A stretch of 64,000 nucleotides of DNA from JAZQHR01 sp045540695 (GTDB lineage: Bacteria > Bacillota > Clostridia > UMGS1810): contig JAZQHR010000103.1 in the NCBI GenBank assembly GCA_045540695.1, positions 1 through 64,000 on the forward strand, read 5' to 3'. Below, piece after piece: positions 16,382 to 23,082 of the stretch (position 1 is the stretch's first letter; each line of letters starts with the position of its first letter). Made by a program: the position numbers and the translations under genes. A model generated the notes under the pieces. It did no database searches. It was not told the DNA's origin and saw only the letters and a program-made list of their open reading frames with translations.

Positions 16382-16588
16382 ATGAGCGTTGTATTATACA
16401 CTATTGATTGTCCCAAATGTCTTGTACTAGAAAAAAAGCTTAAACAAAAACAAATACCATTTGTAAAAGTTTCTGACCAAGAAATTCTTGTAGCAAAAGG
16501 ATTTGGAGACGCACATTTTCCAATACTTGAAGTAGACGATGTAAGAATGGAGTATAGAACATCAATTGAATGGCTTAATAATATATAG
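16382..16588 (+). CDS. Glutaredoxin/thioredoxin-fold small protein (NrdH-like role)
   Basis: 68 residues. It opens VVLYTIDCPKCLVLEKKL, with a CPKC redox motif directly after the first strand, as in glutaredoxins and NrdH. A cis-Pro strand follows in HFPILEVDD. AGGAGG at 16370-16375 precedes ATG 16382. It lies 12 bases before the NrdD gene, so a job as electron donor or redox partner for ribonucleotide reduction is likely. Many phage copies are this short. The native reductant of class III reductases is usually formate or thioredoxin. Confidence 0.8.
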   Translation: MSVVLYTIDCPKCLVLEKKLKQKQIPFVKVSDQEILVAKGFGDAHFPILEVDDVRMEYRTSIEWLNNI

Positions 16589-16600
16589 GAGGAAACGATA

Positions 16601-18538
16601 TTGGAAATAAACATTAAATTGAACAAAAATTTTACAACCCAATACAACAAACTACAGGCTGAATACGGCACGGATATTGCTCGCATAAACGGGTTTGACG
16701 ATGGACAGTTGAGCTACACAGATTTTTTGGATAACTTTGTGGCAGAAACAACGGTTGCAGATGCAAGTATAGATGGCAATAGTAATGTTGGACATAAAGA
16801 TATTGTGACTCTTGAAAAAGAGATGCCGAAACCTCATGAAAAACTAATAGCATTCAATAAAATATATCTTGAAATTCAAAAGAAATATGGATTTCAAGCT
16901 GCGAATGAATGGCTTAGGGCAGAATGGGTTGGTGAGTTATATATGCATGATGCAAATACCACAAGTTTTAAACACTACTGTTTTGCCTATGACCTAAAAG
17001 ACCTCGCTGAAAAAGGACTGTATTTTATAGAAGGAAGAAATGCAGAGCCAGCACAACACCTTACAACTTTCGTTGATTTTGTAAAAGAATTTATAAGTTA
17101 TGCAAGTAACCGTAGTTCTGGTGCCGTAGGGCTACCTAATCTTATTCCATATATGTTTTATTTTTGGAAAAAAGATATAAACAACAATCATTTTCCAAAA
17201 AGTCCTGAATATTATGCAAGACAGGAATTTCAGAGATTTATTCATGCGGTAAACCAGCCATACGTAAGAGATGGTTCACAATCTGCGTTCACAAATACAT
17301 CTGTTTTTGATAGACCATATTTTGAGGCACTATTTGGCGGAGCAGAATTTCCTGACGGAACATTTATGATTGATTATGAAGAAGAAATTATTGAATTTCA
17401 GAAATGGTATATGGAAGTGATGGCTGAAATTCGCCATAAGAATATGTTCACGTTTCCAGTAAGCACAATCAGTTTGCTAAGAAAGGATGGCAAGTTTGTT
17501 GATGAAGATTTTGCGAAATGGGCAATTAAGCATAATATACAGTGGGCTGATAGCAATCTTTTTATTGACACAACTGTTAATTCATTATCTAATTGTTGCA
17601 GATTAAAAAGTAATATCGAAGACTTAGGTTATTTTAATTCCATTGGTGGAACGGCTTTAAAGGTTGGTTCTGTAAAAGTATCCACTGTAAACCTAGCTAG
17701 ACTTGCACTCGACACTAAAACAGAAGATGCTTATATAGAAGAACTTAAAAAACGTGTGTATATAAATCTTATTGCTCTCGATAGTGTTAGATACATAATA
17801 ACACGAAATGTTGAGAAAGGTTTGCTACCTAATTTCAAGTACGGTCTTGTAGATTTTGAACACCTTTATAACACCATAGGTTTTATCGGAATATATGAAA
17901 CAATGAAGAAGTTTAAATATGTCGAAGTTGATGAGTTTGGTAATACATATTATACCGAAAAAGCATCTGCTTTTGGAGAGAGAATTTTTAAGACAATGAG
18001 AGAAGTGGCTGATGAGTTTATTAAAGAGAACAACTGCGATTATCAAATAAATACTGAACAGATTCCGGGTGAATCGGCAGCAGCTAAACTTATGAAAAAA
18101 GACAAGTTCTTTTATCCTAGGGCAAAGATTTACGACTTGCCTTTATATGGTAACCAGTTTATACCTTTAGGTATTAAAACAACAGGGCAAGAACGTGTAA
18201 GAATTGCATCAGAATTTGATGGATATTGTTCTGGTGGCTCAATACTCCACTATAATATTGACGCACCATTCGATTCTTTTGAAAAAGCTTGGAAGATGGT
18301 TAATTACATAGCAGATCAAGGAGTAACATATTTTGCGTTCAATACAAAAATTCAAGCTTGTATTAATAATCATGCTTTTTATGGTAAAATTTGTCCAACG
18401 TGTGGAAATCCAGTTTCTACAGAATTCAGCAGAATTGTTGGTTTCTTCACACCTGTAAGAACATACTCGAAAGAACGAAAAGCAGAATTCGACCTTAGAG
18501 AATGGGCAGACACCAACGCCGAAACAGAAAGAGTTTGA
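16601..18538 (+). CDS. nrdD: Anaerobic (class III) ribonucleoside-triphosphate reductase, element-encoded
   Basis: 645 residues from TTG 16601 with AGGAGG 7 bases upstream; E. coli NrdD has about 712. The N-terminal ATP-cone regulatory domain is not evident. Motifs include MHDANTTSFKHYC, SSGAVGLPN, the active-site NCCRL near residue 332, and the C-terminal glycyl-radical site RIVGFF (Gly614) with CPTCG before it. The enzyme makes deoxynucleotides from NTPs under anaerobic conditions using an oxygen-sensitive glycyl radical. Lack of the ATP-cone would remove dATP feedback, as in some phage enzymes, and raise dNTP supply. It is followed 2 bases later by its activase-like gene. Confidence 0.93.
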   Translation: MEINIKLNKNFTTQYNKLQAEYGTDIARINGFDDGQLSYTDFLDNFVAETTVADASIDGNSNVGHKDIVTLEKEMPKPHEKLIAFNKIYLEIQKKYGFQAANEWLRAEWVGELYMHDANTTSFKHYCFAYDLKDLAEKGLYFIEGRNAEPAQHLTTFVDFVKEFISYASNRSSGAVGLPNLIPYMFYFWKKDINNNHFPKSPEYYARQEFQRFIHAVNQPYVRDGSQSAFTNTSVFDRPYFEALFGGAEFPDGTFMIDYEEEIIEFQKWYMEVMAEIRHKNMFTFPVSTISLLRKDGKFVDEDFAKWAIKHNIQWADSNLFIDTTVNSLSNCCRLKSNIEDLGYFNSIGGTALKVGSVKVSTVNLARLALDTKTEDAYIEELKKRVYINLIALDSVRYIITRNVEKGLLPNFKYGLVDFEHLYNTIGFIGIYETMKKFKYVEVDEFGNTYYTEKASAFGERIFKTMREVADEFIKENNCDYQINTEQIPGESAAAKLMKKDKFFYPRAKIYDLPLYGNQFIPLGIKTTGQERVRIASEFDGYCSGGSILHYNIDAPFDSFEKAWKMVNYIADQGVTYFAFNTKIQACINNHAFYGKICPTCGNPVSTEFSRIVGFFTPVRTYSKERKAEFDLREWADTNAETERV

Positions 18539-18540
18539 AG

Positions 18541-19002
18541 ATGAAGATTAAGGGTCTTATAACCGAAGACTTTGTAAACTATAAAAAGGTATCTATGACA
18601 ATAATGTTCCCGCACTGTGACTTTAAATGCAGTGCGGAGCATTGTCAAAATAGTCCTTTAGCAAAGGCAAAAACATATGATATAGACATTGATAAAACAG
18701 TTGAAAAATATCTAAACAACCCTATAACAGAAGCGGTAGTGATGCAAGGACTTGAGCCGTTTGATTCATGGTCAGATTTAGTAAAATTCATAGCCAAATT
18801 GAGAGAAAAATCACGAGATGATGTTGTAATATACACGGGTTATAATAAGGCTGAAATTGCCAATAAAATCGATATTTTAAAGCAATACAAAAATATAATA
18901 ATTAAATTCGGAAGGTTTATTCCAAATCAAGAAAAACATTATGACGAAGTGCTTGGTGTATACTTAGCATCAGACAATCAATATGGAGAGGTAATAAGTT
19001 GA
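18541..19002 (+). CDS. nrdG: NrdG-like radical-SAM activase for NrdD
   Basis: 153 residues from ATG 18541; an in-frame ATG 18502 lies inside nrdD without a good ribosome site. The cluster motif reads FPHCDFKCSAEHCQNS: Cys-x3-Cys-x4-Cys, not the standard x3-x2 spacing. The rest, EAVVMQGLEPFDSW and VVIYTGYNKAEI, matches the NrdG fold. It would use S-adenosylmethionine and a 4Fe-4S cluster to place the glycyl radical on NrdD. The spacing change fits a phage/clostridial subgroup in which extra residues precede the last cysteine. Its stop overlaps the TTG of the next gene. Confidence 0.8.
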   Translation: MKIKGLITEDFVNYKKVSMTIMFPHCDFKCSAEHCQNSPLAKAKTYDIDIDKTVEKYLNNPITEAVVMQGLEPFDSWSDLVKFIAKLREKSRDDVVIYTGYNKAEIANKIDILKQYKNIIIKFGRFIPNQEKHYDEVLGVYLASDNQYGEVIS

Positions 19003-19181
19003 AGATTAGACTATCAGAAGATAAAGATTTAGTAGAAGAAATTAAGCAAAAACTAAAAGATAATGGTGGTTTTTGCCCGTGTAGATTAGAAAAAACTCCT
19101 GATACAAAATGTCCATGTAAAGAATTCAAAGAACAAGACAAGTCAGGAGAGTGTCATTGTGGGCTTTATATTAAAGAATAA
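18999..19181 (+). CDS. Ferredoxin:thioredoxin reductase catalytic-subunit-like mini-protein
   Basis: 60 residues from TTG 18999, after GGAGAGG at 18985-18991. It has three CxC pairs: GFCPCRL (Cys26/28), KCPCKEF (38/40) and ECHCGLY (52/54). The CPC...CPC...CHC pattern is that of the catalytic chain of ferredoxin:thioredoxin reductase, which holds a 4Fe-4S cluster beside a redox disulfide. The spacing is shorter than in plant enzymes, as in archaeal and clostridial relatives. Next to nrdD and nrdG it may feed electrons from ferredoxin to the thioredoxin-fold protein or to NrdD. No partner chain is nearby. Confidence 0.72.
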   Translation: MKIRLSEDKDLVEEIKQKLKDNGGFCPCRLEKTPDTKCPCKEFKEQDKSGECHCGLYIKE

Positions 19182-19203
19182 TATGTCGACAGGAGATATT
19201 AAA

Positions 19204-19647
19204 ATGCTAGAAATGAATATAAATATTAAGAAAAATACTAATACAGCAATAATACCAAAAAGAGAAACAATCGGCTCTGCGGGAGCTGACTTATCAGCAG
19301 ATATAAACGAACCTGTATTAATAAGACCACATGAAACAGTTAAAATTCCAACAGGTATATCTATTGAGTTGCCTGAAGGAACATTTGGCGCTATTGTTGC
19401 AAGAAGTGGGTTATCTACTAAAGAAGGTTTACGCCCTGCCAACTGTTTTGGTGTAATAGATGAAGATTATAGAGGTAATTGTGTAGTTGCATTACATAAT
19501 GATAGTGATGAAACAAGAATTGTTGAGCCAAATCAACGCATAGCACAACTTATAATTATTCCATATATAGCAGCCAATTTTGTAGAAGTTAAAGATTTAT
19601 CAGAAACAGACAGAGGCAAAGGCGGTTTTGGTAGTACAGGAAAATAA
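19204..19647 (+). CDS. dut: dUTP diphosphatase (element copy)
   Basis: 147 residues from ATG 19204, with AGGAGA at 19191-19196; an upstream in-frame start at 19159 overlaps the previous gene without a ribosome site. All five trimeric dUTPase motifs are present: SAGADLSA, ARSGLSTKEG, GVIDEDYRGN, EPNQRIAQL and the C-terminal GKGGFGSTGK. It cleaves dUTP to dUMP and pyrophosphate, keeping uracil out of DNA and supplying dUMP to thymidylate synthesis (compare the ThyX-like gene). The host copy at 49255 is clearly related but distinct. Confidence 0.95.
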   Translation: MLEMNINIKKNTNTAIIPKRETIGSAGADLSADINEPVLIRPHETVKIPTGISIELPEGTFGAIVARSGLSTKEGLRPANCFGVIDEDYRGNCVVALHNDSDETRIVEPNQRIAQLIIIPYIAANFVEVKDLSETDRGKGGFGSTGK

Positions 19648-19692
19648 AATTTAAAAATATTTAAAAATATTAAAAATAAGGGAGTTTACATA

Positions 19693-19968
19693 TTGAAGCT
19701 TAATAAAGAATACGTCGAAAATTTACCATTTACCATTCAAGAAAGAATTCACCAACTTAACAAACTAATTGAAGAATATCCATCAAAAATCCCTACTGTA
19801 AAAGTAGCGAAATTTTTAGGTATGGATATAGATTGTTTAAGAAGGGGGATAGAACAAGGTAAAATACCTTTTGCTCTTGGATGTGACAACGATACATATG
19901 GGAATAGATACACTTATGTATCATCACTTACATTCTATTTATGGTGTATATCTCCGTCGCTTCGATAA
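19693..19968 (+). CDS. Excisionase-like small helix-turn-helix protein
   Basis: 91 residues from TTG 19693, after AAGGGAG. The middle, SKIPTVKVAKFLGMDIDCLRR, followed by IEQGKIPFALGC, fits a winged-helix or MerR-type DNA-binding unit like Xis proteins, and RYTYVSSLTFYLW forms a wing-like end. It lies directly before the integrase promoter, as expected for a recombination directionality factor. It may bind the 14-base inverted repeats at 19986-20054. Excisionase identity is inferred from size, fold and position; a transcription regulator is the alternative. Confidence 0.65.
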   Translation: MKLNKEYVENLPFTIQERIHQLNKLIEEYPSKIPTVKVAKFLGMDIDCLRRGIEQGKIPFALGCDNDTYGNRYTYVSSLTFYLWCISPSLR

Positions 19969-19982
19969 AACGTTTTAAAAAC

Positions 19983-20011
19983 TTGATAATGCCATAACAT
20001 TATGATATAAT
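19983..20011 (+). promoter_or_regulatory. Promoter of the integrase gene
   Basis: TTGATA (19983-19988) and TATAAT (20006-20011) are separated by exactly 17 bases, close to the sigma-A consensus. It lies 78 bases before the integrase ATG, so the integrase can be transcribed apart from the nucleotide operon. The left arm of an inverted repeat overlaps the -35 box. Confidence 0.75.
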
Positions 20012-20054
20012 ATAATCACATTTCAAAGAATTTATATCTGTGTTATGGCATTAT
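19986..20054. repeat. 14-base inverted repeat flanking the integrase promoter
   Basis: ATAATGCCATAACA at 19986-19999 is repeated in perfect inverse as TGTTATGGCATTAT at 20041-20054, 41 bases apart. The left arm covers the end of the -35 box and part of the spacer; the right arm lies in the 5' leader. Only one arm would be in the transcript, so the pair acts more likely as DNA binding sites (repressor or excisionase loop) than as an RNA hairpin. Confidence 0.7.
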
Positions 20055-20088
20055 TTATACTTTTGATATTAATCGAGGAGGAATAATA

Positions 20089-21147
20089 ATGTATGATGCA
20101 AGTATAAAAAAAAGAAAAGATGGTAGACTCGAAATGCAAATAGTCGTTGGAGTTGATGATAACGGAAAAAGAGTTAGAAAATCTTTTTACGGACATTCTG
20201 AAAGAGAGGTGAAGAAAAAAAGAGACAAGTGGGTAAAAGAAACCAATATATATAAAGAGCTTAAAGTTGGCAAAACAGACGCCTTTTCATCGTGGGCAGA
20301 CATTTGGCTGGAGACATACAAAAAACCTGTCGTTAGACCATACACATATGAAAACACATATAGAACACGCGTCGAAAAGTATCTTAAACCTTATTTTAAA
20401 AATCGAGATTTAAATGCAATTACCCAAAAAGATATTCAGGATTTTTTTAACTCTCATAAAGAAGTGTCTACGGCTTTGCTTAAAACGTTAAGAATAATTT
20501 TAAAAAATATATTTGACAAAGCGATCATTAATGACTTGTGTTCGAAAAATCCAGTTAATGATATCAAACTATCATCAAATTACGAAGAAAAAGAAAGACA
20601 GGCTTATAACGCTAAACAACAACGATTAGCAATTCAATGGGCTATGGATAACAACAAAACCGATATTCTTATAGCTTTAAAAACCGGAATTCGAAGAGGA
20701 GAATTGTTTGGATTGCGATGGAATGATGTAGATTTGAAAAATAAAATAATATATATTAATCAATCTATTAGTCCAAAAGTAAAAGGTGTGGAAGAAATTG
20801 ATACAAAATTAAAATCTAAATCTAGTAAACGAGCGATACCTATAGATAATGAACTTGTCGAATGGCTTTCGTTTTTACCAAATGAAAATGAACGACTTTT
20901 TGACTCTCCATCGGTAGATGCTTTTGCGAAGAAAATAAATAAATCTTTGAAACAAATGTCTAAGGATTGTAATATACCAAGTTTAACACTACACGAATTA
21001 AGACATACGTTTGGAACTGTATTGAGAGAAAATGGAGTTGATATATATTCAATTTCAAAACTAATGGGACATTCAAGCGTTGCAGTAACAGAAGCAATTT
21101 ACGTTCATAATGATATAGAAGTGCTGCGCCGTGCAATGCGTATTTAA
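20089..21147 (+). CDS. int: Tyrosine recombinase (integrase) of the element
   Basis: 352 residues. An N-terminal arm-binding region (ASIKKRKDGRLEMQIVVGVD) and a core-binding SAM-like domain (about 65-160) precede the catalytic domain. The catalytic residues are visible: Arg202 in GIRRGELFGL, His302 and Arg305 in HELRHTFG, His328 in MGHSSVAV and Tyr338 in EAIYVH. It integrates and, with an excisionase, excises the element. GGAGG precedes ATG 20089. The gene ends 80 bases before the partial tRNA gene at 21227, the classic order for tRNA-targeting integrases, so this is the element's right end. Confidence 0.95.
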   Translation: MYDASIKKRKDGRLEMQIVVGVDDNGKRVRKSFYGHSEREVKKKRDKWVKETNIYKELKVGKTDAFSSWADIWLETYKKPVVRPYTYENTYRTRVEKYLKPYFKNRDLNAITQKDIQDFFNSHKEVSTALLKTLRIILKNIFDKAIINDLCSKNPVNDIKLSSNYEEKERQAYNAKQQRLAIQWAMDNNKTDILIALKTGIRRGELFGLRWNDVDLKNKIIYINQSISPKVKGVEEIDTKLKSKSSKRAIPIDNELVEWLSFLPNENERLFDSPSVDAFAKKINKSLKQMSKDCNIPSLTLHELRHTFGTVLRENGVDIYSISKLMGHSSVAVTEAIYVHNDIEVLRRAMRI

Positions 21148-21161
21148 TTATAACATCCTGC

Positions 21162-21177
21162 CAGTCAGTGTCAGTCA
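21162..21177 (+). repeat. Short direct repeat beside the attachment site
   Basis: CAGTCA occurs at 21162-21167 and again at 21172-21177, one helical turn apart, between int and the tRNA segment. This spacing is typical of integrase arm-type sites, but the repeat is short and could be chance. Confidence 0.35.
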
Positions 21178-21189
21178 ATTTAAATAAAG

Positions 21190-21207
21190 ATGGCTTAACA
21201 AAGCCAT
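21190..21207. repeat. Inverted repeat between int and the attachment site
   Basis: ATGGCTT (21190-21196) pairs with AAGCCAT (21201-21207) around AACA. No T-tract follows, so it is a weak terminator at best. It may be a protein site in the attachment region. Confidence 0.4.
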
Positions 21208-21226
21208 TTGAGAGGACTGTTTCCGT

Positions 21227-21286
21227 CTTGGAAATGCTGTGAACGTTCAAAGCGTTCCGAGGGTTCGAATCCCTTCCTCTCCTCCA
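21227..21286 (+). other. Probable attachment site: 3' half of a tRNA-Ser(GGA) gene
   Basis: From the anticodon loop onward the sequence follows a class II tRNA: loop TTGGAAA (anticodon GGA), a long variable stem GAACG/CGTTC (21241-21257), T-arm GAGGG-TTCGAAT-CCCTT, 3' acceptor strand CCTCTCC and CCA at 21284-21286. The 5' half is missing: the preceding bases cannot form a D-arm or pair with TGCTG. This is expected where an element integrates at the anticodon loop and leaves a copy of the 3' half at the integrase end; the whole tRNA should lie at the other end, outside the window. The discriminator base T is unusual for serine. Confidence 0.7.
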
Positions 21287-21297
21287 TAAACAAAAAG

Positions 21298-21320
21298 CAT
21301 CCTTTAAAGGATGTTTTTTT
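21298..21320 (+). terminator. Rho-independent terminator after the tRNA segment
   Basis: CATCCTT (21298-21304) pairs with AAGGATG (21307-21313), followed by a run of eight T. It probably came with the tRNA gene's own 3' flank and so marks chromosomal sequence just beyond the attachment site. Confidence 0.8.
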
Positions 21321-21475
21321 GTTTTGTATTATTCATTTTTCATTATTCTTTTAATGTGACAGGATTTTTTAATGAATAATGAATGATGAAGCCGCTACGC
21401 TTATGAATAATTAATAATTATGGTAGCTTTGCTTATACAATACTTTTTTATTAAAGGTCGCACTAATTTATTTTA
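21321..21475. repeat. Non-coding spacer with degenerate repeat-like sequence
   Basis: The gap between the element and the serine dehydratase gene (21321 to about 21475) is AT-rich and holds no gene. TTCATTATTC (21339-21348) recurs inverted as GAATAATGAA (21374-21383), and further ATTAATAATTA-type stretches follow, with GCCGCTACGC and GGTAGCTTTGC flanks. It resembles the short miniature repeats scattered in clostridial spacers; identity to a named family is not claimed. Confidence 0.35.
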
Positions 21476-21504
21476 TTTACATATATTTTAAAATATGATA
21501 TAAT
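21476..21504 (+). promoter_or_regulatory. Promoter of the XRE-serine dehydratase gene
   Basis: TTTACA (21476-21481) and TATAAT (21499-21504) with a 17-base spacer. The leader to TTG 21630 is about 120 bases and contains the palindrome at 21521-21535. A second possible start signal, TTGATA (21573-21578) with TATAAA 18 bases later, overlaps a copy of AGTTGATA. Confidence 0.65.
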
Positions 21505-21520
21505 AATATAAAAGTTTAAC

Positions 21521-21535
21521 TCAACTAATAGTTGA
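21521..21535. promoter_or_regulatory. Palindromic operator candidate for the XRE domain
   Basis: TCAACT-AAT-AGTTGA is a perfect palindrome 17 bases downstream of the -10 box. AGTTGATA recurs at 21571-21578. XRE proteins bind short palindromes as dimers, so autoregulation is plausible. A related site lies before the second XRE fusion gene at 25747. Confidence 0.45.
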
Positions 21536-21629
21536 TAATATTTATATAAAATATTTCATAAAACATTTATAGTTGATAGAATTTCACTTATAATAGTATA
21601 AAATGGTAAATTTTATGAGGTGAAAAAAT

Positions 21630-23060
21630 TTGAACGAATTTAGATACGAAAAGATTAAAGAATTAAGACGGAAAAATAATATGTCGCAAAAACTTCTTGG
21701 AGAGATGCTGGGGATAAGTGATCGTGCAGTTTCTAAATGGGAAACAGGGCTTTCTCAGCCGTCAGGTAAAAATCTTATTTCTATGTCAAAAATATTTAAC
21801 GTACCGGTTGAGTACTTTTTAAATATTTCTGAAAGTAGCAAACATATAAAAAAAGAAAAAGGTATGGAGTCTATAACAGAGCTATACAAGATAGGCAGAG
21901 GTCCGTCAAGTTCTCACACCATTGGTCCTGAAAAAGCTTGTGTGATATTTAAAGATAAATATAAAGATGCTGATAAATTTAAAGCTATACTTTATGGCTC
22001 ACTTGCTAAAACAGGCAAAGGACACGGAACAGATGTCGTTATAAAGAAAACATTTTCACCTTATGAATGCAGTATAGAGTTTGATTATACAAATGCTGAT
22101 ATTCCTCATCCAAACACTATGGAGCTTATAGCGTACTCCAAAAATAAAGAATTATGCAGAGAAAAGGTGTTCAGCATTGGCGGAGGAAGCATAGCTTTTG
22201 AAAACGATGTTATAACACCGCCTGAAAGGATATATGCACTTGACAAGTTCAGCGACATATCCGACTACTGCGAGGAAAAAGGTATTCGTATATGGGAATA
22301 TGCTCTTGAAAACGAGGATGACAATTTTATCGACTATATGCATAAAATTTGGGAAGCTATGAAAACATCAGTCAAAAATGGACTTACTGACACAGGTTTA
22401 CTTCCCGGCGGACTTGATGTTCAGAAAAAAGCAAAAGTATTATACAACAGTCAGCACATAGATGAAACCAATGAAACACGTGAAAACCGCATAGTTTGTT
22501 CGTATGCATTTGCGGTTGGTGAGCAAAATGCATCGGGCGAAAAGATAGTTACTGCACCAACCTGCGGTGCGGCGGGAATAGTTCCGGCGGTGCTTTTGTA
22601 TCAGCAGCAAAAGAATAATTTCAGCGATGAAAGCATCGTTCATGCACTTATGACTGCGGGTATAATGGGAAACCTTATCAAGACAAATGCATCTATATCG
22701 GGTGCAGAATGTGGCTGTCAAGCAGAGGTTGGAAGTGCATGTGCGATGGCGGCAGCGGCATTGGCGGAGCTTTTTGGACTTTCGATTGACAAAATCGAGT
22801 ATGCGGCTGAAATTGCTATAGAGCATCATTTAGGTCTTACCTGCGACCCTATATGTGGTCTTGTGCAGATACCTTGCATAGAGAGAAATGCCGTTGCGGC
22901 AATGCGTGCTATAAATGCAGTAAACCTTTCAAGCTTTCTATGGGATACCAGAAAGATTTCGTTTGACAAGGTTGTGCAGACTATGAAAGAAACGGGCGAA
23001 GATATGCATGTTTCATACAAGGAAACCTCAGAGGCGGGACTTGCGAAGATAAATATATAA
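21630..23060 (+). CDS. L-serine dehydratase with N-terminal XRE helix-turn-helix domain
   Basis: 476 residues from TTG 21630 (GAGGTG 7 bases upstream). Residues about 6-62 are an XRE domain (IKELRRKNNMSQKLLGEMLG, VSKWETG). From about 77 a single-chain SdaA-type enzyme follows: GRGPSSSHTIGP of the beta part, then APTCGAAGIVPAVL, ISGAECGCQAEVGSACAM and CDPICGLVQIPC, giving the cysteines for the 4Fe-4S cluster. It deaminates L-serine to pyruvate and ammonia. Single-chain SdaA lacks such a domain; the fusion is continuous with no stop or shift. It may couple serine or oxygen/Fe-S state to gene control, but no target is known. Confidence 0.9.
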   Translation: MNEFRYEKIKELRRKNNMSQKLLGEMLGISDRAVSKWETGLSQPSGKNLISMSKIFNVPVEYFLNISESSKHIKKEKGMESITELYKIGRGPSSSHTIGPEKACVIFKDKYKDADKFKAILYGSLAKTGKGHGTDVVIKKTFSPYECSIEFDYTNADIPHPNTMELIAYSKNKELCREKVFSIGGGSIAFENDVITPPERIYALDKFSDISDYCEEKGIRIWEYALENEDDNFIDYMHKIWEAMKTSVKNGLTDTGLLPGGLDVQKKAKVLYNSQHIDETNETRENRIVCSYAFAVGEQNASGEKIVTAPTCGAAGIVPAVLLYQQQKNNFSDESIVHALMTAGIMGNLIKTNASISGAECGCQAEVGSACAMAAAALAELFGLSIDKIEYAAEIAIEHHLGLTCDPICGLVQIPCIERNAVAAMRAINAVNLSSFLWDTRKISFDKVVQTMKETGEDMHVSYKETSEAGLAKINI

Positions 23061-23082
23061 TAGGTACGAAAGGAATTTTATT

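Noticed and set aside
21209..21286. Complete functional tRNA with GAGAGG as acceptor 5' strand
   Set aside because: Only about 12 bases lie between this strand and the anticodon loop, leaving no D-arm and no 5' anticodon stem; a 3' half at an attachment site explains it better.
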